This document shows, in pieces, positions 51,400 through 59,588 of a stretch of DNA of 64,000 bases. The position numbers and the translations under genes are program-made. The DNA is from Methylophilus sp. 5 (GTDB lineage Bacteria; Pseudomonadota; Gammaproteobacteria; Burkholderiales; Methylophilaceae), in contig NZ_KI911560.1 of the NCBI RefSeq assembly GCF_000515275.1, positions 2,842,124 through 2,906,123 on the forward strand, written 5' to 3'. Position 1 is the stretch's first letter, and each line of letters opens with the position of its first letter. The notes beneath the pieces are model-generated. The model was given only the letters and a program-made list of their open reading frames with translations. It was not told where the DNA came from and ran no database searches.

Positions 51400-52392
51400 T
51401 TAGCCAAACATTTTTTTGTATTGCAGCAATAACTGCTCCAGTTGCAGCTCTTGATTGAGCGGGTGCTGTGCGGTCATTTTAAAACGATTTAGCTGCTGTT
51501 GAAATGCCAGTAAACGCGACAGGTTTACCGTGCCCGCCAGTGCCTGCAATGGTGCGGCTTCACCGGGGTGATAGCGCAAGGGCTGCCGATGGCAACATAG
51601 CCAGACATCCAGCAACCACTTTTGCAGCACCTGTATCGCCTGCTCCATGCCTTGCTTGATTAAAATTGGCACCGCTGCGGCAATGTCTATCATGGCACCG
51701 TTTACCAGATGCGGCCGAAACTGCTGATACCAGGCATGCCAATCGAGGCTGTCCTGCTGCACGCTGGTGGGTGCGCCGCCACTATAATGCCAGACCCACT
51801 CAGGGTCAGGCACAGACTGGGTTTGCAGCCATTGCAAGCCCTGCTCCTGGCTGGGCACCGGCATTTCAACCTGCATGCAACGGCTTAAAATCGTTGGCAA
51901 CAAGGCCTGGCGCTGATGCGACACCAGCAAAAACTGCGTGCGCTGCGGCGGTTCTTCCAATAGTTTTAATAAGGCATTGGATGCCGCAATATTCATGGCC
52001 TCTAACGGGTGAATCAACACCACACGAATGCCATCGACACGATGAGACGTGAGTGACAAGTAATCGTGCAAAGCGCGGGTCTGGTCGATGAGGATTTGCT
52101 GGCGTTTACGCGTTTTCTTTTTACCGCTGTCAGCGTTATCGTCGTCTTCTGGCGTAATCTCCCTAAAGTCAGGGTGTGCGCCTTCTGACAGCCAGTGACA
52201 AGACTGGCACTCACCGCAGGCAAAACCTTGCTGCGGCTGTAAACACAGTAAAGCCGCCGCCATCGTTTGCGCAAAATCCAGCTTGCCGATACCGCTTTTT
52301 CCATACAACAACAACGCATGGTGGCGCGTATCACCAGCTTGCATCCATTGTGCAAACAAAGATTCCTGCCAGGGATAAATATTATTAATCAT
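51400..52392 (-). CDS. holB: DNA polymerase III delta' subunit
   Basis: A 330-residue clamp-loader subunit. It has LLLYGKSGIGKLDFAQTMA (degenerate P-loop), the zinc-binding cysteines of LLCLQPQQGFACGECQSC (about 47-64), and NALLKLLEEPPQRTQFLLVS. The insertion EDDDNADSGKKKTRKRQQ near 85-102 is unusually charged. Situated 9 bases after tmk. Confidence 0.94.
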   Translation of the reverse strand: MINNIYPWQESLFAQWMQAGDTRHHALLLYGKSGIGKLDFAQTMAAALLCLQPQQGFACGECQSCHWLSEGAHPDFREITPEDDDNADSGKKKTRKRQQILIDQTRALHDYLSLTSHRVDGIRVVLIHPLEAMNIAASNALLKLLEEPPQRTQFLLVSHQRQALLPTILSRCMQVEMPVPSQEQGLQWLQTQSVPDPEWVWHYSGGAPTSVQQDSLDWHAWYQQFRPHLVNGAMIDIAAAVPILIKQGMEQAIQVLQKWLLDVWLCCHRQPLRYHPGEAAPLQALAGTVNLSRLLAFQQQLNRFKMTAQHPLNQELQLEQLLLQYKKMFG

Positions 52393-52401
52393 TATTTATA
52401 A

Positions 52402-53007
52402 TCATAGGGTTGAAATTATTTCTTCAACTAATTTCTTAACTTCTTCAAGCGAGCGATGTGCGTCAATAACACGAAACCGTTGCGGAAATTCAGCGGCTCT
52501 GGCCAGATATTGCGCGCGCAATCTAGCAAAAAACTCGGCGCCCTGTGCTTCAAATTTATCTGGTGCGCGTGCGCCGGCCAGGCGCTGCAAACTCACCTCA
52601 ACCGGCACATCAAATAACAACGTTACATCTGGCTGCAACGTGCCCTGCACCCATTGCTCCAATTGCTGCATTTTGTCTAACGGCAGGCCGCGTGCGCCAC
52701 ACTGGTAAGCATAAGACGCATCGGTAAAACGGTCTGACACCACAATCGCATCGCGCTGCAATGCCGGTAATATTACTTGCTGTAAATGCTCGGCGCGCGC
52801 AGCAAACATCAGCAATGACTCGGTTTCTACGTGCATCTCTTTATGTAACAAGAGTTCGCGCAACGCTTCTCCCAGCGGTGTGCCGCCAGGCTCACGTGTA
52901 GACACCACTTCACGGCCACGACCAGCCAGCAGTTGTAAAATCGTTGGGATATGCGTGCTTTTACCTGCACCGTCCATGCCTTCCAGTGTGATAAACAAGC
53001 CCGCCAT
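52402..53007 (-). CDS. tmk: Thymidylate kinase
   Basis: A 201-residue kinase converting dTMP to dTDP. P-loop EGMDGAGKSTH (residues 9-19), the DRF-type motif VVSDRFTDASYAYQ, and TREPGGTPLGEALRELLLH are complete. It follows mltG and precedes holB as in many proteobacteria. Confidence 0.96.
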   Translation of the reverse strand: MAGLFITLEGMDGAGKSTHIPTILQLLAGRGREVVSTREPGGTPLGEALRELLLHKEMHVETESLLMFAARAEHLQQVILPALQRDAIVVSDRFTDASYAYQCGARGLPLDKMQQLEQWVQGTLQPDVTLLFDVPVEVSLQRLAGARAPDKFEAQGAEFFARLRAQYLARAAEFPQRFRVIDAHRSLEEVKKLVEEIISTL

Positions 53008-53039
53008 TATTCAAGTTTCCCTATTTGCATATTATCTGC

Positions 53040-54047
53040 TTAGTGCTTTTTTAATTGATACGCGCGTACAGCCTGGTTGTGTGCCTCCAGCGAACTGGTA
53101 AACACATGCCTGCCTTGCCCGTTAGCCACAAAATACAAGGCATTGGTCTTGGCCGGATGCAGTGCTGCCTGAATTGAGGCCAGCCCTGGCAACGCAATCG
53201 GCGTCGGCGGCAAACCACTGCGCGTATAAGTGTTATAAGGTGTGTCAGTCAGTAAATCTTTTTTGGTGATATTGCCCCGGTAGCGCAAACCCATGCCGTA
53301 AATCACCGTGGGGTCAGTCTGCAAGCGCATGTGTTTACGCAGGCGATTCACAAACACGCCGGCGATTTGCGGGCGCTCTTCTTCAACCCCGGTTTCTTTT
53401 TCAACAATGGATGCCATCACCAGTGCCTCATACATAGACTGGTAAGGCAGCCCAGCCTGACGGCCTTGCCAGGCAGCAGATAAATGCTGCACCATTTTTT
53501 GGTAGGCACGTTTGTAGAGCTCGACATCACTGCTCTGCGCATCCAAAAAATACGTATCCGGGAAAAACCAGCCTTCAGGATGCTGCGCTTGCCCACTTAG
53601 CTGTTGCATCAACTCACTGTCTGACAGCAGTAATGTGTCATGCCGGATGCCAGGCATTTGCGCCAGCTTCTGCCTAAAGTCGGCAAAAGTTTTACCTTCA
53701 ATCAGCTGTAATTTAAATTGGTCAAACGTGCCATGCTTGAGGATGTCGATCAGCGACATAACCTGCAGTGGCGTGTTAAAGGCATAATCGCCCGCCTGTA
53801 ATTGACTACCGCCACCACTCAATTTCACCATCAGCAAAAAACTGTAGGGCTCAGTGAGTACGCCTGCTGTGACTAATTGATCGGCAATGCCGCGCACGCT
53901 GGCACCAGCCGGAATCTGTACGCCTATAGTTTCTGAGGCCATGGGCAAAGGCCGGATCATGAAAATCACCATCCAGATCGCGAGTGCCAGCCCACTTGCA
54001 GCGAGCAGCGACACGCCGTACTTCACACCTTGCTTAATGAACCACAT
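53040..54047 (-). CDS. mltG: Endolytic transglycosylase MltG
   Basis: A 335-residue inner membrane protein: one N-terminal helix (about 11-30), a LysM-like domain and the YceG catalytic domain. The active-site Glu is in VMASIVEKETGVEEERPQIA (about 217-236); PYNTYTRSGLPPTPI is the second conserved block. It cuts nascent peptidoglycan strands. Its start overlaps the end of pabC by 14 bases. Confidence 0.94.
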   Translation of the reverse strand: MWFIKQGVKYGVSLLAASGLALAIWMVIFMIRPLPMASETIGVQIPAGASVRGIADQLVTAGVLTEPYSFLLMVKLSGGGSQLQAGDYAFNTPLQVMSLIDILKHGTFDQFKLQLIEGKTFADFRQKLAQMPGIRHDTLLLSDSELMQQLSGQAQHPEGWFFPDTYFLDAQSSDVELYKRAYQKMVQHLSAAWQGRQAGLPYQSMYEALVMASIVEKETGVEEERPQIAGVFVNRLRKHMRLQTDPTVIYGMGLRYRGNITKKDLLTDTPYNTYTRSGLPPTPIALPGLASIQAALHPAKTNALYFVANGQGRHVFTSSLEAHNQAVRAYQLKKH

Positions 54048-54873
54048 AAGCTAAATCTGACCTGAGCTGTTTGGCCCAATCGTTGCTTGCAATCAGCTGC
54101 TCGTCAATCTGCGTCACTTGCAACACGCCATACACACTATTGGCAATGACCACCGCATCGGCATCAAACAGGTTTTCCATAAACAGGCCGGTCGATACGA
54201 CCGACTGGCCATGGGTTTTATACCAGTCGAGTATTTTTTGCCGCATCACGCCCGCCACGCCACACGCATCGAGCGCAGGCGTCATCACCAGGCCGTCTTT
54301 GCTGATAAACAAGTTGCCGCTCACCGCTTCAATCACATGGTCACCATAATCGCGCAACACACCGTCAAAAAAGCGCGGGTCTTTAAGCTCTGCGCGCGCC
54401 AGTACGTTTTCCAGCCGATTAAGATGCTTAATGCCTGCCAGCAGCGGCTGTGATGCCAGCCGCGTTTGGCAGGTATATAACGCCACACCGGTGGCATAAA
54501 TCTCAGGAGGATAAACTGGCAGTGCGCTGTGTATTAACACACGCGTTGGCTCACAAATAGCTGGTGGTGCGTAGCCGCGCGCGCCGTCACCACGGGTAAT
54601 AATGATTTTAACAATGCCGGATGGCAACGCTGCTTCATCTCCTGCTGCCATCAGGTATTTGAACTCTTGCATCAGTAGCTCGGCAGAGGGGCATACAATC
54701 TGGATTTTGCTGCAATCGGCCAGCAGCGTCTGATAATGTAGTGGCCAGTCTTGCAGCTCGCCATTAAGCAAGCGCATGGTGCGAAAAATACCATCGCCAT
54801 AAGCAAAACCGCGATTGGTCGGCGCAACGCCAGAGACCAATTTACCATTGACACAATAGCGGACTGAAGTCAT
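54034..54873 (-). CDS. pabC: Aminodeoxychorismate lyase
   Basis: A 279-residue class IV PLP enzyme that releases p-aminobenzoate and pyruvate from aminodeoxychorismate for folate. Key blocks: NRGFAYGDGIFRTMR (about 20-34), the Schiff-base Lys in AGIKHLNRLENVLARAE, and VIEAVSGNLFISKDG. It is first in the run pabC-mltG-tmk-holB-pilZ-tatD-MBL hydrolase, all close or overlapping. Confidence 0.92.
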   Translation of the reverse strand: MTSVRYCVNGKLVSGVAPTNRGFAYGDGIFRTMRLLNGELQDWPLHYQTLLADCSKIQIVCPSAELLMQEFKYLMAAGDEAALPSGIVKIIITRGDGARGYAPPAICEPTRVLIHSALPVYPPEIYATGVALYTCQTRLASQPLLAGIKHLNRLENVLARAELKDPRFFDGVLRDYGDHVIEAVSGNLFISKDGLVMTPALDACGVAGVMRQKILDWYKTHGQSVVSTGLFMENLFDADAVVIANSVYGVLQVTQIDEQLIASNDWAKQLRSDLAYVVH

Positions 54874-55076
54874 GTAATGCCAGAGAAAAGAGTGAGATCG
54901 AACAAGGCTGAAACCATACCATAAATCGAGGCTGGCCGACGCGCTATCTGACTAAAAACCGGCCAATCACAAAGGCTTAAACGCTGAAATAAAGGATTTT
55001 TTAAAGTTTGTTATGTTGATGCCGTTAACAAGATAAGCGGTAAGGTAGCTGTATTATTTTTTGACGAAGGATATCC

Positions 55077-55523
55077 ATGTCGATTTCCAATATTCAAAGC
55101 AATGTCTCGGCACTTTTGAACAAAGCCTACAACACCGACACCAGCGCCACGACCGCTAGTGACGCCATCAGCCAACTCGCGCAAGAAACAAGCTCAGGCA
55201 GCGACAGCCAGGCCAATGCCTCCGCCAGCGCCCAGGTGAGCCTGGGCACAACAGACAATGCCCCTGAAACCTATACCGCCAAAGGCTTGATGCAACAATT
55301 GCGCCAATACCAATTGAGCAATGCTTCGCTGATATTTGGCAATGGCGAGGATTCTAATGACGACAGCACAGGCCTCACCGGCTTGATGGGCACGTCATCT
55401 GGCACCGACGTTGAAAGCATGAGCCAGGATTGGGTCAATACGATTAGCGAAAGCCCAGGCAAAGCGTCAGTGATGCTAGAAAGCAGTAAAAGTAACTCTT
55501 TAAACACTATTTTTGGTGATTAA
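55077..55523 (+). CDS. Hypothetical Ser/Thr/Asn-rich 148-residue protein
   Basis: MSISNIQSNVSALLNKAYNT, then a low-complexity Ser/Ala/Thr stretch, a helical block TAKGLMQQLRQYQLSNASLI and an acidic Gly/Ser/Asp tail ending NSLNTIFGD. No signal peptide, cysteine or known motif. GACGAAGGATATCC before the ATG is a good ribosome binding site and a terminator follows, so it is a real gene. The composition is like some secreted or flagellar-type export substrates, but this is only an impression. Confidence 0.7.
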   Translation: MSISNIQSNVSALLNKAYNTDTSATTASDAISQLAQETSSGSDSQANASASAQVSLGTTDNAPETYTAKGLMQQLRQYQLSNASLIFGNGEDSNDDSTGLTGLMGTSSGTDVESMSQDWVNTISESPGKASVMLESSKSNSLNTIFGD

Positions 55524-55561
55524 ACACTTAAATCAGCTGCACACAGTCTCTTGATAAAAAC

Positions 55562-55587
55562 GCCCGGTTTGCCGGGCTTTTTTTATT
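55562..55587 (+). terminator. Intrinsic terminator
   Basis: GCCCGG - TTTG - CCGGGC followed by TTTTTTTATTTTT, about 38 bases past the 148-residue gene. Confidence 0.92.
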
Positions 55588-55661
55588 TTTGTGGCAACCA
55601 TCACTCACCACAGCTACAATTGTTAAATTATGATAATTAACGCGCAATAACAAGGAGTGAT

Positions 55662-56423
55662 GTGATGAAACCCAAACTGTTTATTGGCTCTTCGCGCGAG
55701 GGGCTGGATATTGCCAATGCCATACATGCCAATTTGACGCGCGATGCTGAATGCACGGTATGGAGCAACGGCGTGTTTCAAATCTCAGGCACCACTATTT
55801 ACAGTCTGATTAATGCACTACGCAGCTCAGACTTTGGCATATTTGTGTTTAGCCCCGACGACCTCAATATTATGCGTGGCCAGCAGAATCCGGTGGTACG
55901 CGACAATGTGATTTTTGAGTTAGGCTTGTTTATTGGCCGCCTCGGTGTTGAGCGGTGTTTTTTTATCACACCAGATCACGTGGCGGACTTAAGGCTACCC
56001 ACTGACCTGATGGGCATACTACCGGGGCAATATGAAGCCAACCGGCATGACAAAAACTGGCTGGCAGCCACCAACCCGGTGTGCATGCAAATCCGCGCCA
56101 AGCTGATGGAGCTTAAATCGTTTCAGGATGCTGCCGTTGCCACCTCAGTGAGTAAACCACAGCCGCCGGTCAATGCCACAACCATTGATACGCCACCAGC
56201 TGAGTCCCACACAGCAGACCAACAACTCACGCTGGAACCACACGGTAAGGCGTATGCATTGACGGGGAATACGCACAAACATAAAGAAGAAATTAAACAG
56301 GCCGGTGCCAGCTGGAACAAAGGCTTAAAAAAATGGATCATTCGTGGCAGTGACAAATCCAAATTTGAACACCTGATTGCAGCGATCAATGGCACACAGG
56401 TCAACAGCACTGCTGCCAATTAA
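55662..56423 (+). CDS. TIR-like NADase-type protein with a C-terminal accessory domain
   Basis: A 253-residue protein. Residues about 4-135 form a TIR-like nucleotide-binding domain (PF10137 type): KLFIGSSREGLDIANAI, VFSPDD and VVRDNVIFELGLFIGRLG, where Glu86 would be the catalytic NADase residue. A disordered Pro/Thr linker (about 160-190) leads to a small C-terminal domain (about 197-246): YALTGNTHKHKEEIKQAGAS, WNKGLKKWIIRG, similar to the compact WNKxxKxW modules (DUF5710-like). PF10137 TIR domains occur in CBASS, Pycsar and Thoeris-like phage defence. No cyclase, STING or other effector is next to it. The ATG has AGGAGTG upstream. Confidence 0.8.
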   Translation: MMKPKLFIGSSREGLDIANAIHANLTRDAECTVWSNGVFQISGTTIYSLINALRSSDFGIFVFSPDDLNIMRGQQNPVVRDNVIFELGLFIGRLGVERCFFITPDHVADLRLPTDLMGILPGQYEANRHDKNWLAATNPVCMQIRAKLMELKSFQDAAVATSVSKPQPPVNATTIDTPPAESHTADQQLTLEPHGKAYALTGNTHKHKEEIKQAGASWNKGLKKWIIRGSDKSKFEHLIAAINGTQVNSTAAN

Positions 56424-56443
56424 GGCATGAGGTTTAAACCCAC

Positions 56444-56941
56444 TTACTCTTTGATAAAGCTGCCCTGTGCTTTGCCATTAAGTAAGGGCCATAAATCAGC
56501 CGTGCGTAGCGCCAATGCATAACCCAATACGCCACTGCCAATGACCACAGCCTCATAACGCGCGACGCTGCTATCAACCAACACCCGCAGGCTGTCAGGC
56601 AATGCAATCGGCGGCACGGCACCCACCACATAGCCGGTCGCCTCAGGCACTTCGTCATATTCTGCCATGCGGCATTTGCGCTCATTCAAATGCGCGCGCA
56701 ACAAGGCCCAATCGGCACGCCCCCCCCCCGCAACAGCCAACAAGCTAAAGCCACTATGCTCACCTTTAAACACTACACTACGCACCACCGATTGTGGATC
56801 CAGCCCTTGCGCAGACAGTAACTCTTCCAGGCTACGGATAGGTTTTTTGTCATCACTCAAGGGGATTTCAATGACTTGAAAAGCAATCTGGTGTTGCGTC
56901 AGTAACGCAGTGACTGGGGAGTGAATAGGCGTGGCCATCAT
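56444..56941 (-). CDS. YbaK/EbsC-family aminoacyl-tRNA deacylase
   Basis: A 165-residue protein of the YbaK/ProX editing family. The order TALLTQHQIAFQVIEIP, then SVVRSVVFKGEH and the VGAVPPIALPDSLRVLVDSS loop follows the family; the Lys in VVFKGE is the usual catalytic lysine. It removes mischarged amino acids from tRNA. Its codons 71-75 include a run of ten G (C10 on the plus strand at 56720-56729), a slippage-prone tract. Expression is from AAGGA upstream. Confidence 0.86.
   Translation of the reverse strand: MMATPIHSPVTALLTQHQIAFQVIEIPLSDDKKPIRSLEELLSAQGLDPQSVVRSVVFKGEHSGFSLLAVAGGGRADWALLRAHLNERKCRMAEYDEVPEATGYVVGAVPPIALPDSLRVLVDSSVARYEAVVIGSGVLGYALALRTADLWPLLNGKAQGSFIKE
56720..56729. 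repeat. C10/G10 homopolymer tract in the YbaK-type gene
   Basis: Ten consecutive C on the plus strand (G on the coding strand) within codons for AGGGRADW. A one-base slip would shift the frame near the middle of the protein. No other run of this length was noticed in the window. Confidence 0.85.
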
Positions 56942-56982
56942 GCAATCCTTAATGACAAGTTACTTTTAATAGTAAATATAAA

Positions 56983-57336
56983 TTATTGATATTTGGTATA
57001 TTTATCGTTACTACCCTTGCATTTATCAACCGGGTACTTTTGCGCATTCAAGTCAATTTTTGCATTGGCGGCGGCAATCAAATCGATGCCACACACCTCC
57101 GCAATCCGCATCAGGTAAACAAAGGTATCTGCTAGCTCCTGGCCAACTTGTTGTTGAGTGTCTTCATCCAGCTGACGGCTATCAGACTCTGTCATCCACT
57201 GAAAATGCTCGACCACTTCGGCTGCCTCAACGATCATGGCCATGGCCAGATTTTTGGGCGAATGAAACTGTGCCCAGTCACGCTCTTCGACAAAGGCATT
57301 CACGCGTGCCCGTAATGCATCAATGGAATCTGTCAT
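56983..57336 (-). CDS. MazG-like nucleotide pyrophosphohydrolase
   Basis: A 117-residue all-alpha NTP pyrophosphatase. Metal-binding EAAEVVEHFQW (about 34-44) and QELADTFVYLMR (about 67-78) give the ExxE-ExxD pattern. Similar to the small MazG/RS21-C6 family that hydrolyses dCTP analogues. The substrate cannot be told from sequence. Confidence 0.87.
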   Translation of the reverse strand: MTDSIDALRARVNAFVEERDWAQFHSPKNLAMAMIVEAAEVVEHFQWMTESDSRQLDEDTQQQVGQELADTFVYLMRIAEVCGIDLIAAANAKIDLNAQKYPVDKCKGSNDKYTKYQ

Positions 57337-57484
57337 CTATCGTTTTGCCTGTGATTATTGAGTAAACATGCTGAATAAAAAAAAATTTTGCTGTCGATGA
57401 CCGCAGATAGACGCCGATGAATCAAAAACAAAAATCAAATGATTAAAACGATCTGTATCTGCACTAACACAAGTTCAGTATGCG

Positions 57485-58657
57485 TTAATCTGCAGCAGGC
57501 TGTTCTGGTTTCTCTTTACGGTTACTGCCCGCCACCATTTTAATTTCAAACAAACGGCATTCTAACGGTCCGTTATACAGCAGGGTTTTCTTGCTCGGGC
57601 TTAAGCGCATCAATTTAGGCATGCGCAAATCACTGGTCAGAAAATAGGTGTTCCAGCCAGAGAATTTTTGTTTAAGTGCAGCGGCCATTTCAGGATAAAG
57701 CTCTGCCAGTGTGTCCTCTTCACCGATACGCTCGCCATAGGGCGGGTTAGCAACCAGCACGCCACTGTCTGCTGGCGGCACAACCTGGGTAAACTCCCAA
57801 TGCGTGAGTTGTACTGCGTCTAGCCAGCCCGCCATTTCCAGATTCTGTTTGGTCACGCGCACGGCGCGCAAATCCATGTCTGAGCCGTAAATGCCCTGAA
57901 AGCTGACCGGCTTCACCGCTTTGACCGCGGCGTTGCGGACTTTTTTAAAACTATCAGATTCAAAGTTTTTGAGTTTTTCAAAGCCAAAATTGCGGTTTAA
58001 CCCCGGTGCAATATTGAGTGCGATCATCACCGCTTCAAGCAGAAAAGTACCGCTACCACACATTGGGTCGAGCAATGTCTGGCCAGGTTGCCAGCCGCTG
58101 AGTTTTAAAATACCGGCAGCCAGGTTTTCACGCAGTGGTGCTTCAATGCTGTTTTTACGGTTGCCGCGCTGATATAAAGCGTTGCCAGAGGTATCAACAT
58201 ACAATTGGTAGCTGTCGGCGGTCAGGTAGACATGCACCCTGACACCAGGCTCGCGTGTATCAATATTGGGGCGGCTGCCGACACTTTGACGAAAGCGGTC
58301 ACAAATGGCGTCTTTAACGCGCAGGGTAATAAACTCCAGGCTTTTCAACGGGCTACGCACGGCAGTGACCTTCACCATCATGCTGTGTTTGACGTCGAAC
58401 CAGTTGGGCCAGTTGATTTTTAAGGCGCCCTGATAAATGTCGTCTTCGTTTACATATGTGCCACGCCCGACTTGCATCAGAATACGCGTCGCCACGCGTG
58501 AGTGCACATTGGCGTAATAGCAAACAGACAAGCCACCACTAAAACTGGCACCGCCCTCGGTGGCTTTGATGTCGCGTGCGCCACCTTGTTTAAGCTCTTC
58601 AACGAGAATAGCTTCCAGACCACGTGGGCAGGTTGCGAAATATTGGTTATTGATCAT
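57485..58657 (-). CDS. THUMP-domain RNA (guanine-N2)-methyltransferase, RlmL/YpsC-type
   Basis: A 390-residue enzyme with N-terminal THUMP (about 50-160) and a Rossmann methyltransferase with LLDPMCGSGTFLLEAVMIAL (about 200-219) and the NPPYGERIGEE motif (about 302-312). The start is the ATG at 58657 (MINNQYFATCPRGLEAILVE), preceded by AAGG; the frame is open 37 codons upstream without a ribosome binding site. The N-terminal half of E. coli RlmL corresponds to it; target guanosine likely in 23S rRNA. Confidence 0.9.
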   Translation of the reverse strand: MINNQYFATCPRGLEAILVEELKQGGARDIKATEGGASFSGGLSVCYYANVHSRVATRILMQVGRGTYVNEDDIYQGALKINWPNWFDVKHSMMVKVTAVRSPLKSLEFITLRVKDAICDRFRQSVGSRPNIDTREPGVRVHVYLTADSYQLYVDTSGNALYQRGNRKNSIEAPLRENLAAGILKLSGWQPGQTLLDPMCGSGTFLLEAVMIALNIAPGLNRNFGFEKLKNFESDSFKKVRNAAVKAVKPVSFQGIYGSDMDLRAVRVTKQNLEMAGWLDAVQLTHWEFTQVVPPADSGVLVANPPYGERIGEEDTLAELYPEMAAALKQKFSGWNTYFLTSDLRMPKLMRLSPSKKTLLYNGPLECRLFEIKMVAGSNRKEKPEQPAAD

Positions 58658-58799
58658 AAATACCTTATTAAATGGTGCTGAGTGCGTGAGCGGGATGTAG
58701 TACAAAGCGCTCGGCACGCAGATAGCGGAATGTACATGTCGTTCATGAGGATATCGAGTACCGTGCAACGCGGTAATTCGCCCGCGCAGCCATTCAGCC

Positions 58800-59588
58800 T
58801 CATGTTAATGTGAACTCCTTGCCGTTATTAGGATTAGCGCCTTGCAGGCGGTCTATCAGGTCTAGAAAATTGATATGGTGTGTTTGCATGGCCTCTTGCG
58901 CGCGTTTGCGCAAACTAGCCAGGTCTGGCATGGCCAATTCTGGCTTAAAACCAAACACGATGATATTACCGGGCTTGCCGGTCGGCATCATTAAGACGCG
59001 CTGCTCAAAAGTTTGCTCCATACGCTGCATGTAGATATCAAACTTTTTGTCTGAGCCCCACAGGTTAATGGTAAACAAGCCATCTGGCGTCAATGCCTCG
59101 GCGCAATCATCAAAAAATGACTGCGTACAAAAATCAGGCGGCAAGCCGTTGCTGCCAAACGCATCCATCATCAACCAGTCGCAGCCACCCGGGCGCTGCT
59201 GGATATAAGCGATGCCGTCACCTTCTATAATTTGCAACCGTTCGTCATCATCTGGCACAAAAAAATGACTGCGTGCGACCTGTATTACCTGCGGGTTGAG
59301 CTCAATCACCGTTTGCTTGATCTGCGGGCAGTACTTCCAGACATATTTGGCAATTGAGCCGCCACCGAGGCCCACCAGTGCCAGCTGTCGGCTCTCTGGT
59401 TTAAACAGCAAGCTGCTTAACACGCCCCATGAGTAGGCCAACACCAGGGCATAAGGGTCTTTGACCTGCATGCTGCTCTGTATGGTTGGCGACCCCAGGT
59501 GCATAGAGCGCACGCCATCGGTTTCAGTCACTTCAACCATCTCGAAATCAGACACGGCTTTGTGGATTTTGCGGTTGAATTTAAACAT
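58800..59588 (-). CDS. Spermidine synthase-like methyltransferase-fold protein
   Basis: A 262-residue protein with the Rossmann core of polyamine synthases: LALVGLGGGSIAKYVWKYCP, TVIELNPQVIQVA (acidic residue binding the ribose), and IIEGDGIAYIQQRPGG. The DAFGSNGLP loop takes the place of the spermidine synthase DSTDP loop, so the enzyme may not make spermidine. It overlaps the RNB gene by one base (TAATG) and is co-translated with it. Confidence 0.82.
   Translation of the reverse strand: MFKFNRKIHKAVSDFEMVEVTETDGVRSMHLGSPTIQSSMQVKDPYALVLAYSWGVLSSLLFKPESRQLALVGLGGGSIAKYVWKYCPQIKQTVIELNPQVIQVARSHFFVPDDDERLQIIEGDGIAYIQQRPGGCDWLMMDAFGSNGLPPDFCTQSFFDDCAEALTPDGLFTINLWGSDKKFDIYMQRMEQTFEQRVLMMPTGKPGNIIVFGFKPELAMPDLASLRKRAQEAMQTHHINFLDLIDRLQGANPNNGKEFTLT

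Noticed and set aside
55077..56423. TIR protein as part of a CBASS or Pycsar operon
   Set aside because: The neighbouring 148-residue gene is separated by a terminator and has no cyclase motif; downstream genes are housekeeping on the other strand.
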